Shown here in pieces: positions 39,161 through 51,764 of a stretch of 64,000 nucleotides of DNA (its first letter is position 1; each line of letters opens with the position of its first letter). The stretch is taken from positions 15,823,001-15,887,000 of the forward strand of contig OX387202.1 in the NCBI GenBank assembly GCA_947561715.1, written 5' to 3'. The stretch comes from Ascidia mentula (Eukaryota; Chordata; Ascidiacea; Phlebobranchia; Ascidiidae). The translations under genes and the position numbers were made by a program. The notes under the pieces were generated by a model, which was given only the letters and a program-made list of their open reading frames with translations, did no database searches and was not told the origin of the DNA.

Positions 39161-40425
39161 TGGCGGTGTTTTTGTTAGCCTGCGCTATGTTCTGACTGTG
39201 GTTCCGAGCTTTCTTTATATCATTACGCCAGCAAGGGAATATTTCGCCACCGGTAGGAATACGAGAAGCCATCTGGTGGCCTTTATCTGCAAGCATAAAT
39301 ACTCGGCGTTTTTAGAAGTTTTTATATCACATTGTTTTATTTCACATAGTAACGAACATGTAACAATATAAGGTATTTGTATCTAAGGTAATTACTAACC
39401 GGAATGGTTGCTACGTAACAGTGTGTTTTAGGTAGTAACGTAACAGTCAGGCGTCAGTGACGAACATCAGTGACGTAATGGTTTTATACGCAATAAAACA
39501 AAAAGCTTACAGTAACGATATTATAGACTATGTCGATGGATGAGAAATGGACGCCATTCGGTTAGTCGATTAGAGCATATTAATCAAAACCATAATTGAT
39601 TTGGAATTGACACAAAGATAGTTATAGCAGTGATGAATTACGTAAATTGCCAACGATTAAAATAAACTCGTTTAATTCACAGTTGGGTTTTTGATTTGAA
39701 ATTGGTAGTAAACAATTATGCCAGGCCGAGCTAACAGCTCTACGCACAGAACAGTGATGTGGGGTCCAAAGACGCATTAGCTAGGAATGGTACAATTTTG
39801 TGATAATTTTCTTGCGATACCGTTAAATCTAAAAATTAACTAAATTACCCTTATTTACGTTAGATTTAATAAATAAAGCATAATTATGTGTTTGGCAATT
39901 GAAAGGGGGGAAATGTACAATCAAGACGATTGTTAATGTCAAATGGGGAAAAACTATAGTTTGTGCACGAGTAAAACTGTTATTTATACTAATTTGAATC
40001 AGAGTTACTTATAACAATGGCGGATGGCGTTTATTTCAAACGATTGAGATAATATTAAATACTTCGCTGCAGAGTATCGGAAATTTGATTTATTATTGAT
40101 GATTTGCGTTATTGTCAGGCTCAGCTATATATGATATGCGTATAAGAGATGTTGGCATTGTAGCAGCAATTTGTGCGACAAATTCTAAAGAATTCACATG
40201 ACAAACTGCACACGTATCTTGCAATCACATGCTGAGTGCATCACACAGAGATTTGCGGTATCCTGATTGCCGTCTGTTGTTTTTTTCAGTTTTCTGCTGA
40301 TGCGAAGCCTACGTTTCAATTGCTTAAAATTTTTCTTTTATGTTAAGTGGCCTACTACAACTACGACATAAGCTTAAGCGTTATATTGCGCAAGATAGTG
40401 GATTCACAACGTAAACTATATCGTC

Positions 40426-43400
40426 ATGGATGCAGGATCGTCTATGACGTCAAAGGGTGGAAACGAACATGAAGCAATTATGTCAACAGACCAAATGATG
40501 ACAAGTAAGTTGGTTTAACGTGGTATCAACGCTTGGCGTCGTCTTCTGTTTATTTCCCAAAGTTATATAAAAATGTTGATGTGACCAGAGATTGTAAATG
40601 TGGTTATTCTGCACGATTAAAGAAAGTCCTAATTTATTTCGAAAAATACCGAAAATGAAAAACGGCAATCATATTTATCATTACGCATGGTCACCTTGGT
40701 GGCACCGAGTATACACTATTAATGAAGAAAAAACGTTTTTGAATTATATTTTTTTAAATAAACGGGTTGCTTTTTTGAAATACAACGAATATTACCTCCG
40801 TTGCTTAGACCACTCGTTTAAAAAAGCGGGCCCACGTTGTTAATATTTTGCAATTTTACGTCGTATGTAGGACTGTTTGTCAGAAACTGCAACGTTGGCT
40901 CCTAACCATATGTTCTCTTCCAATAAACAGACGCTGTTACAATGTGTTTAGTGACTTTTTTTCTCTAAGGTGTTACAAGCGATTACAGTGAAAGTGGGGT
41001 TGATGAAACTTGGTTTCGATATGATGTTAATGACACGGGGAAACTTGGAAAATTCTTCATCTTTAATCAGGTAATTGATAACTGAAGAAATGACGGAAAA
41101 GTTTTGATAATGACAGACATTTTAAACATCAAAAAAATTAAGTCTTGTTCTACCAGACTTTTGAGAACACATCCGTTGATGAAAGACGTGGAACAAACCG
41201 GGACGAAGAAAACATAGCCAGGATTGCCACAGCCTTAAATTTTGATGTCGAAACATTTAAAGATAAAACAACCGATGAAACACTCGAAATACTGAAAAAC
41301 TGTCAGTATCTTTTTTGAGATTTCCAAATCTCTATGGCGTTTGTGTTAACTTCCTCTTGTTTTTAACAAACGTTTGTATGTTTAGTTTCTGAAAACTATA
41401 AAGATGAGAGCTTCTCGTGTTTTGCGTGTGCGTTTTTTTCCCACGGAAGAACAAAAGAAGGATGTCAGGAGATTGCAGCATACCGCCTTGAGTCGGGAGG
41501 TCGAAGAGTCATCGACTATTTTAAACTTGAAGATGTGTTGAAGTGTTTTACGGAAAAAAAATGCAAATGTCTATCCGGAAAACCAAAACTTTTTTTTATA
41601 CAGGTGACATTATGAAGTTCATAATTTTAATATAAGATAATAATTTACTGGAATATTCATGATTTTAATGAACGGGCACTTTTCACGTGCGTAATAGTTG
41701 CGTTAGCTTGTAACTTAATGGACCAGCAAAAAATGCTGTGTTAAAATTCCTTTGTTGCTTTAGGCGTGCAGGAACACAGAAGAAATTTTAACGCAAGAGG
41801 CATTCGAAACACCTGATTTAGATGACGTAAAGGTATTGTCCGTTGCACCAGAGGCCCATTTCTTCGTTGCACAATCAACACTTCCAGGTTACTGTTTTGT
41901 TTAACTGTATATCACACTGTGTATTCATATTGGCCATCACACTTTTTACAGAAAGCGTAGCATTTCGCCACACAAGATCTGGATCTTTTTTCATACAATC
42001 TTTGTACGAATCATTTGGAAAATTCTTGGAGAAGAACCAAAAATTTACTCCCGAAGAGGTGCAAAACAAATGTTTGCGCAACCAAAAAACAAATATTGAT
42101 CTAAAGCAAATCATAATACCGTTCATCGTGTTTGTCTAGCGTATTGGTAAATCAAAGCATGTTTGTATTTCAAACTTGCCTTTGCCATAGGTCTTATGTG
42201 ACACGAACGCCATTATGTCCCTGACGGCACAAAAAGATGTGAAGACAATAGAAAATAAAAACTATCCGTTTACAATGACACAACTGGCACCATTTACATC
42301 TCAGTTGACAAAAGACTTTTACTTTGGGTAATCATTTTTATTTGCTTACGTACTAAGTAAACAAAACAAACGAAATTTGTAAAATAGATTATAAGCACTA
42401 TGTTAACTTTTGCAGAAATGAGCATGAAAAAAAGGAAGAAGAAGAACGGGGTTTCATTGGTACCAGCAGTATTGAAAAGCGCGAGACGAATTTCAGCAGT
42501 CTTAAAAAGCACGAAACAAACTCCAATTCATTTTTAATTTTTTGCTCTGAGGCAAGAGTTTCTAAAATTGTATTGTCTTTTTAATCATATTTTTGATGTA
42601 TATACTGCATTTGCAAGCTGCAGATTAAATACAATTGCCTTTTTACAGGAATACGCAGAGGCTTATGGTAAATTAGACCAAAATTATTTGTCCAACACAG
42701 CGAGAAAGATGGGATTTGTTCCCAGTGAATTTTGTTACAAAGATAAAAAATGTCTGTTTCAACAAATAGAAACATGTAAGTGATAAATATGTTGCATAAT
42801 TATTTATGCATGGAAAACAATTCAAAAGAAAACTTTTAGATTTTAGCACTACGAAGCACGAAAACAGCAGCATATTTCTCTTTGCTTTGCTCTCCACCCA
42901 CGAAGGTAATGCCTTGAACAATGAATGGGAATACGATCCTACAATTGGGGAACTGCTGGGTGCATTTTCTACTAAGAATCGCCCTCAATTAAAAGATGTT
43001 CCAAAACTCTTCTTTTTGCAGGTGCGTTTTTGCGGGGTTAAAACATAAAAAAACTAAAAATGTAATTTAAGGTTGCTAATCCAACTGCGATCGACAATGG
43101 AAACCCACATGAGAATAAATGCTCTGGCCTTCCTTCTAGTAACCCGTATGCTGATATGCTGGTTGTTCATTCACGTTCCAGTGAGCAGAAGTGAGCTTTT
43201 TCGCGATAAACATTTTAATAAATGTTTTATTATTAATGCTAGAGAGTTATTACAACTTGCAAGACAATGGTTGTATGTCCATTTTTGTGAACATCTTGTG
43301 CGAATGCCTTCTTGAATATCAAGACCAGTTGGACATCATGCACGTAAGATATCAAATCAATGTATTGAACTTATAGAAGCTTTAAAAAAGATTTTCATAC

Positions 43401-43802
43401 CTCCATAAATGGTTAAAAGTGTTTTTGATAGTGCGCCAAAGAACAATGTTGAATAGGCCTGGAGTTAAGAAAGTAATATATCAAAACGTCAATTTTGCCT
43501 GTCGTGTATGTATTCATTGTATTTACGCCATAGAATAAAACTATATATGCGAAACTAGGCAAATTATTGTTCATGAGTAAAAGAGTAAGTAATAAAGTTC
43601 CAGACCATCGTACAGCAAGGTCACCAAACTTGGGTTGATAAAAACACGTTTATAGTAAAAAAAATTTAGGCATATTACTGTTTTGTAGATAATGAGGCGG
43701 GTGAACTACACATTGACAAAACTGAATCCACATAACATGGCCTTGGTAACATCGCAACTCAGACAGTCGATAACCTTGGCTACAAAACCGAAGATTGAAT
43801 GA
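40426..43802 (+). CDS. Tandem caspase-pseudocaspase protein, copy B
   Basis: Thirteen exons: 40426-40504, 40970-41070, 41157-41301, 41386-41603, 41764-41887, 41952-42058, 42191-42327, 42416-42557, 42649-42775, 42840-43021, 43072-43180, 43243-43343, 43689-43802; 561 aa with every frame open. Domain 1 keeps pocket Arg (ERRGTN), His128 (FFSHG) and Cys183 (QACRN), with SVAFRHTRSG in the small subunit and a Cys-to-Tyr change in FIQSLYESF. Domain 2 is inactive in the same way as copy A (LLSTHEG, QVAN). The pocket-loop exon 3 (NTSVDERRGTNRDEEN) is of the type shared with copy C, not A or D. The exon 7 tail (VLCDTNAIMSL) is shared with C and D. The 3' half is nearly identical to copy D. ATTAAA lies at 43840-43845. 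Confidence 0.82.
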
Positions 43803-45400
43803 TATTGTGGTGTAAATTGGTAAACGTGTACCTGCTTACATTAAAGAAAATTTGTACATAAGTTTGTTTTCTTTATTTAAATATCATTTCTGATGTGCTG
43901 TTGCTGACGCTGCGAAATATTTTTCACTGCCTTGCAATAGAGGTCATTTTTATTGCAATTGTATGTGTATTTTACGATAAATATGAGCTAAAGTAAACAA
44001 GAGTATCATTGGTTCTACACATTTCCTGATGATGATGCGTTGGTCGCAACGTGAACGTAAAATATTATGTGTATTTTGTTTGCCTGTAAACTTCAATTTA
44101 TTATTTTCGCTTGTTTTGCTGCACGTAATCTAGTAAGCTTATATATATTTAGAAATACTGCTGTTACATGTGTTAGTACTAAGCGTTGCCTGTCTCGAGT
44201 CTGAACCAAAAGACCGAGGTCAGTAATAAATGTACATAAATTTAGAAACGACTAAAACCAGTACATTTGAAGTAGTTTTGTGGAATGGGTGGGTGGGCCT
44301 GCTGCTGCTGCTCTCACGAAAGTCAGAGTTCTCACGTGTCGAGGGATCGTTCAGACAGCGTTGGTGGCAGACCTGAAAAAAGGAGCATCACAATTTACTT
44401 GCATTACAAGCTTAACCATGCTAAAACCTTCCTTCCACATCTCAAGTTGACGTAGGCAACTTGCTGCATTTGTTATGATGTATCACCTGGTACCAATTTA
44501 TAATGTTCGATGATAAATAAGAGTTCAGTACAGTGGTGCAAAATCGTTTTGTGGCGTGTCGAATTAACTCATAATTAGGGATTCAACCTTGCTTGTCACT
44601 GTCACTACATTAGCCGCGATGTGTCACACGATGTAGTGAAACGTGGGTTCGATACTGATTTCCGTCAAGCTATTACACCACCGCATTTGCTTCATCTCCT
44701 CAACTTGTTGCTTTAGCCAACGTGGGCCACACAGGCCACATCCAATGAAAACAGCGTTGTTCGTAACTCATCATTCTGACCACTAACATTGCCCAAATGA
44801 CAGCAAAGTGGTTACATGACCATTTAGCTGACAAGATCGTTATTAGTCACACCAAAGTTTCACTCTAAATGTTTACAGAACCTAAGAATGACAGAATTCA
44901 TCATACATATTCCCGAATAAGGCGCCGCGACGCACTGGTTCAACAATATTGCTGAAGCGTCACTGTCGTAACATAGCATTGCTCGTGCAAAAACATGCTT
45001 ATTATTTAAAGGTGGACACAGAGGGAGTAAAACGTCCCGACATCGCTGCCTTTAAGATCACACCTCATTTTGATGGCTTGATTATAATAAAAACATTAAT
45101 ATTTTTAATATAGTCATATTGCATTCAAACAATATGCAACAAGCAATTTGTATGAAGAAAGATTGTATATTTCCCACACCGTCATGTGTATATATCACAG
45201 CCACACACAACAAAACTGCGTCATTTCCGACTCGCACAGTTTTGGTAAAGGTGATTTAAAGCAATAACAGATTTGGTAATTCCATCGGTCTAATGGTGAT
45301 TTCTCAGGCTTGTACAGCATTTCGTTTTTAATCGCTTTTTCCACTTCACAAGTAAGCGAACACGAAATAGCATTCTTCATGTAGTCTCAATATAATAAAC

Positions 45401-45597
45401 ATGAAACTCCGCGGTTTGCTACGTGATGAACGCAAGAAAGAAGGAAGTTGGCAATACACCAGACAAGGCTATATAATGTGCTTCCTTATGTTTGTATAGG
45501 AACAGCGTTGTTATCTGTTACAAATCTGCTTTATTTAGCTATAGCTTTGGTGTTAGTGTTCTTTACTTGCACTGCTTGGTGGTATAGCATTTGGTGA
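45401..45597 (+). pseudogene. 66-codon membrane ORF, unit C, frameshifted
   Basis: It starts with ATG and matches the unit A/D frame. A 4-bp deletion (ATGTTTGTATAG in place of ATGTTTGTTGGTATAG) creates a stop after 33 codons, at 45497-45499. The rest of the frame remains recognisable to 45597. The same deletion is present in unit E, so the two share ancestry. Confidence 0.3.
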
Positions 45598-46355
45598 TAT
45601 AGCGGTGTTTTGTTTTTGTTAGCCTGCGCTATGTTCTGACTGTGGTTCCGAGCTTGCTTTATATCATTATGCCAGCAAGGGAATGTTTCGCCACCGGTAG
45701 GAATACGACAAGCCATCTGGCGACCTTTATCTGCAAGCATAAAATACTGTTTTGCGAATTGAACTTGAAATTGTTGTCCTCGGCGTTATTAGAAGTTTTT
45801 ATATCACATTGTTTTATTTCAGGTGGTAACGAACATGTAACAATATAAGGTATTTGTATCTAAGGTAATTACTAACCGGAATGGTTGCTACGTACCAGTG
45901 TGTTTTAGGTAGTAACGTAACAGTCAGGCGTCAGTGACGAACATCAGTGACGTAATGGTTTTATATACAATAAAACAAAAAGCTTACAGTAACGATATTA
46001 TAGACTATGTCGATGGGATGAGAAATGGACGCCATTCGGTTAGTCGATTAGAGCATATTAATCAAAACCATAATTGATTTGGAATTGACACAAAGATAGT
46101 TATAGCAGTGATGAATTACGTAAATTTCCAACGATTAAAATAAACTCGTTTAATTCACAGTTGGGTTTTTGATTTGAAATTAATAGTCAATATTCATGCC
46201 ATGCTGAGCTAACAGCTCTATACGCACAGAACAGTGATGTGGGGTCCAAAGACGCATTAGCTAGGAATGGTACAATTTTGTGCTAAGTTTCTTGCGATAT
46301 CGTTAAATTTAAAAATTAACTAAATTACCCTTATCTACGTTAGATTTAATAAATA

Positions 46356-47690
46356 ACGCAGTTATATTTCATGCAATGGCATGATTGGCAGGATCGACCC
46401 ACTGCGCAGGTCCTTGCTTGGCGATCACAGCTATTGTATCGCTATCATTAGGTTTGCAGGCTTGGTAGCCCACGCCTAATGTGTAAATCGATCTTCCTTC
46501 AAACGCAAAGCCACTGTGATGCAACACTGCGCGGGTTTATTGACGATTTCCGTTAAATCATTGCCCACGTGTTATTTTACCCATCGTGGGCAGTGAATGC
46601 AACCTACCATGAAAGCTTCTCATCGTTAGAAAAACAAACTTTGTCTTGCAAACCTTGTGTGGAACCGTACTTATTTGTTAATGGATATAAAATTGAAAAT
46701 TCAGCATTCCGTGGGCTCGATACCGGTTTCCATAATACTTTTGCGCAACATTCAGTACATTGTGTCGTTTTATATATAATCTTGCTATGTTTGTTGGTAT
46801 AGGAACGGCGTTGTTATCTGTTACAAATCTGCTTTATTTAGCTGTAGCTTTGGTGTTAGTGTTCTTTACTTGCACTGCTTGCTGGTATAGCATTTGGTGA
46901 TGGCGTTGTTTTTGTTTTTGTTAGCCTGCGCTATGTTCTGACTGTCGTTCCGAGCTTGCTTTATATCATTACGCCAGCAAGGGAATGTTTCGCCACCGGT
47001 AGGAATACGACAAGCCATCTGGCGACCTTTATCTGCAAGCATAAAATACTGTTTTGCGAATTGAACTTGAAATTGTTGTCCTCGGCGTTATTAGAAGTTT
47101 TTATATCACTTTTTTTTATTTCACATAGTAACAAACATGTAACAATATAAGGTATTTGTATCTAAGGTAATTACTAACCGGAATGGTTGCTACGTACCAG
47201 TGTGTTTTAGGTAGTAACGTAACAGTCAGGCGTCAGTGACGAACATCAGTGACGTAATGGTTTTAAATACAATAAAACAAAAAGCTTACAGTAACGATAT
47301 TATAGACTATGTCGATGGATGAGAAATGGACGCCATTCGGTTAGTCCATTAGAGCATATCAATCAAAACCATAATTGATTTGGAATTGACACAAAGATAG
47401 TTATAGCAGTGATGAATTACGTAAATTGCCAACGATCAAAATAAACTCGTTTCATTCACAGTTGGGTTTTTGATTTGAAATTGGTAGTAAACAATTATGC
47501 CAGGCCGAGCTAACGGCTCTACGCACAGAACAGTGATGTGGGGTCCAAAGACGCATTAGCTAGGAATGGTACAATTTTGTGCTAATTTTCTTGCGATATC
47601 GTTTAATCTAAAAATTAACTAAATTACCCTTATCTACGTTAGATTTAATAAATAAAGAAGGTTTTAATTATGTGTTTGGCAAATGGCAAG
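46356..47690 (+). repeat. Internal duplication of the upstream block in unit C
   Basis: After the first upstream block, a linker of about 430 bp (46356-46785) is followed by a second copy of the block starting inside the 66-aa frame (ATGTTTGTTGGTATAGGAAC). That copy runs to the AATAAAGAAGG sequence near 47655. The linker has an 8-bp hairpin (TGCCCACG / CGTGGGCA, about 46563-46592). The same linker plus second block occurs in units D and E but not A or B. Confidence 0.75.
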
Positions 47691-48222
47691 GTCAATTATT
47701 GCTATTGAAAGGGGGGAAATGTACAATCAAGACGATTGTTAATGTCAAATGATAGAAAAACCATAGTTTGTGCACGAGTAAAATTGTTATTTATACTAAT
47801 TTGAATCAGAGTTAATTATATTTGAGATTGAGATAATATTCATTATTTCGCTGTAGAGTATCGGAAATTTGATTTATTATTGATGATTTGCGTTATTGTC
47901 AGGCTCAGCTATGAATGATATGCGTATAAGATGTTGGCATTTGTAGCAGCAATTTGTTAGTGACTGGTGCGCGACAAATTCTAAAGAATTCACATGACAA
48001 ACTGCACACGTATCTTGCAATCACATGCTGAGTGCATCACACAGAGATTTGCGGTATCCTGATTGCAGCCTGTCGTTTTTTTCAGTTTTCTGCTGATGCA
48101 AAGCCTACGTTTCCACTGCTTTAAAATTTTTCTTTTATGTTAATTGGCCTACTACAACTACGACGTTAGCTTAAGCGGTATATTGCGCAAGATAGTGGAT
48201 TCACAACGTAAACTATATCGTC

Positions 48223-51200
48223 ATGGATGCAGGATCGTCTATGACGTCAAAGGGTGGTAACGAACATGAAGAAATTATGTCAACAGACCAAATGATGACA
48301 AGTAAGTTGGTTTAACGTGGTATCAACGCTTGGCGTCGTCTTCTGTTTATTTTCCAAAGTTATATAAAAATGTTGATGCGAACAGAGATTGTAAACGGGG
48401 TTATTCTGCACGATTAAAGAAAGTCCTAATTTATTTAGAAAAATATCAACAAAGGAAAACGTCAATCATATTTATCATTACGCATGATCACCTTGGTGGC
48501 ACGGAGTATACTCTTTTAATGAAAAAAAAGCGTTTTTGAATTATATAATTTAAAATAAACGTGCTGCTTCCTTTGAAATACAACGAATATTACCTCCGTT
48601 GCTTAGACCACTCTTTTAACAAAGCGGGTCCACGTTGTCAATATTTTGCAATTTTACGTCGTATGTGTGACTTTTTTCTTTAAGGTGATACAAGCGATTA
48701 CAGTGAAAGCGCGGGCGTTGATGAACCTTGGTTTCGATATAATGTTAATGACTCGGGGAAACTTGGAAAATTCTTCATCTTTAATCAAGTAATTGATATG
48801 CTGAAAAAAAGGACGCGAAAAGTTTTGATAACGACAGAAATTTTAAACATCAAGAAAATAAAACTAAACTTTACTAAACATCTTTTAAGTCTTGTTCTAC
48901 CAGACTTTTGCGAACACATCCGTTGAAGAAAGACGTGGAACAAACAAGGACGAAGAAAACTTAGCCAGGATTGCCACAGCTTTAAATTTTGATGTTGAAA
49001 CATTTAAAGATAAAACAACCGATGAAACATTCGAAATACTGAAAAACTGTCAGTATCTTTTTAGAGATTTGCAAATATCTATGGTATTTTCATTACCTTC
49101 CTGTTTGTCTGACAAACGTTTGTATGTTTAGTTTCTGAAAACTATAAAGATGAGAGCTTCTCGTGTTTTGCGTGTGCGTTTTTTTCCTACGGAAGAACAA
49201 AAAAAGGATGTCAGGAGATTGCAGCATACCGCCTTGAGTCGGGAGGTCGAAGAGTCATGGACTATTTTAAACTCGAAGATGTGCTGATGTGTTTTACGGA
49301 AAATAACTGCAAATGTCTATCCGGAAAACCCAAACTTTTTTTTATACAGGTGACAATATCAAGTTCATAATTTTAATGTAAGAAAATAATTTACTAGAAT
49401 ATTTATGCAGACACTGACCAAAAGCGACATAAAACTTTTAATGAACGGGCACTTTTCACGCGCGTAATACTTGCGTTAGCTAGTAACTTAATGGACCAGC
49501 AAAAAATGCTGTGTCAAAATACCTTTATTGCTTTAGGCGGGCAGGAACACAAAAAAGATTAAAACGCAGGAGACAATGGAAACACCTGATTTAGATGACG
49601 TAAAGGTATTGTCTGTTGCACCAGAGGCCCATTTCTTCGTTGCACAATCAACACTTCCAGGTCACTGTTTTGTTTAACTGTATATCACACTGTGTATTCA
49701 TACTGCCCATCCCACTTTTTTACAGAAAGCGTATCATTTCGCTACACAAGATCTGGATCTTTTTTCATAAAAACTTTGTGCGAAACATTTGGAAAATTCT
49801 TGGAGAAGAACCAAAAATTTACACCCGAAGAGGTGCAAAACAGAACGTTTGTGCAACCCAAAAAGAAATATTGATCTAAACCAAATCATAATACCGATCA
49901 TCGTGTTTGTCTAGCGTATTGGTAAAATCAAAGCATGTTTGTATTTCAAACTTGCCTTTGCCTCAGGTCTTATGCGACACGAACGCCATTATGTCCCTGA
50001 CGGAACAACAATATGTGAAGACAATAGAAAATAAAAACTATCGGTTTACAATGACACAACTGGCACCATTTACATCTCAGTTGACAAAAGACTTTTACTT
50101 TGGGTAATAATTGTTTTTTTGCTTACGTACTAAGTAAACAAAACAAACGAATTAATCGGAATTGCTCTTCTGGCACTTAGTTTCTAAAGTGTTTATTTTG
50201 TTGTATGGGTCTCATGCCTTAAGAATGGCTCGAAGGTTTGTGCGACTCAATTTTGGCGTCGCAAGCAGCAATCCAATAAACACTTTAGAAACTAAGTGCC
50301 AGAAGAGCAATTCCGATTAATTAGTGTGTCTGGCAACAAAAATAGCAGTATATGGAAAACAAACGAAATTTGTAAAATAGGTTATAAGGACTATGTTAAT
50401 TTTTGCAGAAATGAGCATGAAAAAAAGGAAGAAGAAGAACGGGGTTTCATTGGTACCAGCAGTATTGAAAAGCACGAAACAAATTCCAATTCATTTTTAA
50501 TTTTTTGCTCTGAGGCAAGAGTTTCTAAAATTGTGTTGTCTTTTTAATCATATTTTTGATGTATGTACAGCATTTGCAAGCTGCAGATTAAATACAATTG
50601 CGTTTTTACAGCAATACGAAATGGCTTATGGTAAATTAGACCAAACTAATTTGTCCAACACAGCGAGAAAGATGGGATTTGTTCCCAGTGAATTTTGTTA
50701 CAAAGATAAAAAATGTCTATTTCAACAAATAGAAACATGTAAGTGATAAATATGTTACATAATTATTTATGTATGGAAAACAATATAAAAACAAAAATTT
50801 AGTTTTTAGCACAACAAACCACAAAAACAGCAGCATATTTCTCTTTGCTTTGCTCTCCACCCACGAAGGTAATGCTTTTAACAATGAATGGGAATACGAT
50901 CCTACAATTGGGGAACTGCTGGGTGCATTTTCTACTAAGAACCGCCCTCAATTAAAAGATGTTCCAAAACTGTTCTTTTTGCAGGTGCGTTTTTGCGGGG
51001 TTAAAACATTAAAAAACTAAAAATGTAATTTAAGGTTGCTAATCCAACTGCGATCGACGATGGAAACCCAGATGAGAATAAATTTCCTTCCCCTCCTTCT
51101 AGTAACCCATATGCTGATATGCTGGTTGTTCATTCACGTTCCAGTGAGCAGAAGTGAGCTTTTTCGCGATAAACATTTTAATAAATGTTTTATTATTAAT

Positions 51201-51764
51201 GCTAGAGAGTTATTACAACTTGCAAGACAATGGTTGTATGTCCTTGTTTGTGAGCAGCTTGTGCGATTGCCTTCTTGAATATCAAGACCAGTTGGACATC
51301 ATGCACGTAAGATATCAAATCAATGTATTGAACTTATAGAAGCTTTAAAAAAGATTTTCGTATCTCCATAAATGGTTAAAAGTGTTTTTGATAGTGCGCC
51401 AAAGAACAATGTTGAATGGGCCTGGAGTTAAGAAAGTAATTTTTCAAATCGCCAATTTTCCCTGTCGTGTATGTATTCATTGTATTTACGCCATAGAATA
51501 AAACTATATATGCGAAACTAGGCAAATTAATATTCATGAGAAAAAGAGTAAGTAATAAAGTTCCAAACCATCGTACAACAAGGTCACCAAACTTGGGTTG
51601 ATAAAAACACGTTTATAGCAAACAATTTTAGGCATATTACTGTTTTGTAGATAATGAGGCGGGTGAACTACACATTGACAAAACTGAATCCACATAACAT
51701 GGCCTTGGTAACATCGCAACTCAGACAGTGGATAACCCTGGCTACAAAACCGAAGATTGAATGA
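48223..51764 (+). CDS. Tandem caspase-homologous protein, copy C, both domains catalytically dead
   Basis: Thirteen exons: 48223-48301, 48685-48788, 48904-49048, 49132-49349, 49537-49660, 49726-49832, 49967-50103, 50409-50520, 50612-50738, 50803-50984, 51035-51143, 51206-51306, 51651-51764; 552 aa and no frameshift or stop. The catalytic His of domain 1 is Tyr129 (FFSYGRT, codon TAC) and the catalytic Cys is Gly184 (QAGRN, codon GGC); A, B and D have CAC and TGC/TGT. The pocket Arg residues remain (ERRGTN, SFRYTRSG). Domain 2 is inactive as in the others. Exon 8 is 30 nt shorter than in B and D, removing one of two KHETN-like linker repeats. Intron 7 carries a fold-back insertion. It could be a decoy or regulatory pseudoenzyme, or a young pseudogene not yet broken. 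ATTAAA is at 51802-51807. Confidence 0.78.
50150..50322. mobile_element. Fold-back (snap-back) insertion with perfect 48-bp inverted arms, unique to copy C
   Basis: Arms 50150-50197 and 50275-50322 are exact reverse complements over 48 bp (starting AATTAATCGGAATTGCTC), separated by a 77-bp loop. Units B and D have no such sequence at this site. AAAACAAACGAA occurs at 50140-50151 and again at 50356-50367, so the whole insertion (50152-50367) is bracketed by a 12-bp duplication, with 33-34 extra bases after the second arm. It lies in caspase intron 7 and enlarges it from about 88 to 305 nt. It behaves like a MITE or fold-back element; the superfamily was not recognised. Confidence 0.75.

Larger units (their letters stand above)
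37917..44638 (+). repeat. Tandem unit B of the caspase array (about 6.7 kb)
   Basis: Same layout as unit A: leader, degraded 66-aa frame, conserved noncoding stretch, caspase gene, 3' flank. A segment at about 38381-38660 (from TTTGTGTTCGCTGTCATG) is shared with unit D but absent from A and C. This supports a two-unit ancestral block (A-type plus B-type) that was itself duplicated. Confidence 0.85.

Noticed and set aside
45642..45848. 68-codon plus-strand frame in the upstream block (also 53911-54117, 61684-61890 and others), with an overlapping minus-strand frame
   Set aside because: Both strands stay open only because copies are so alike. C versus D differences are nearly all non-synonymous in both frames, unit A has a 4-bp deletion and unit B a larger one.
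46569..46802. 77-codon frame in the linker block of unit C (also 62611-62844)
   Set aside because: The unit D copy has an in-frame stop and no family resemblance was seen.
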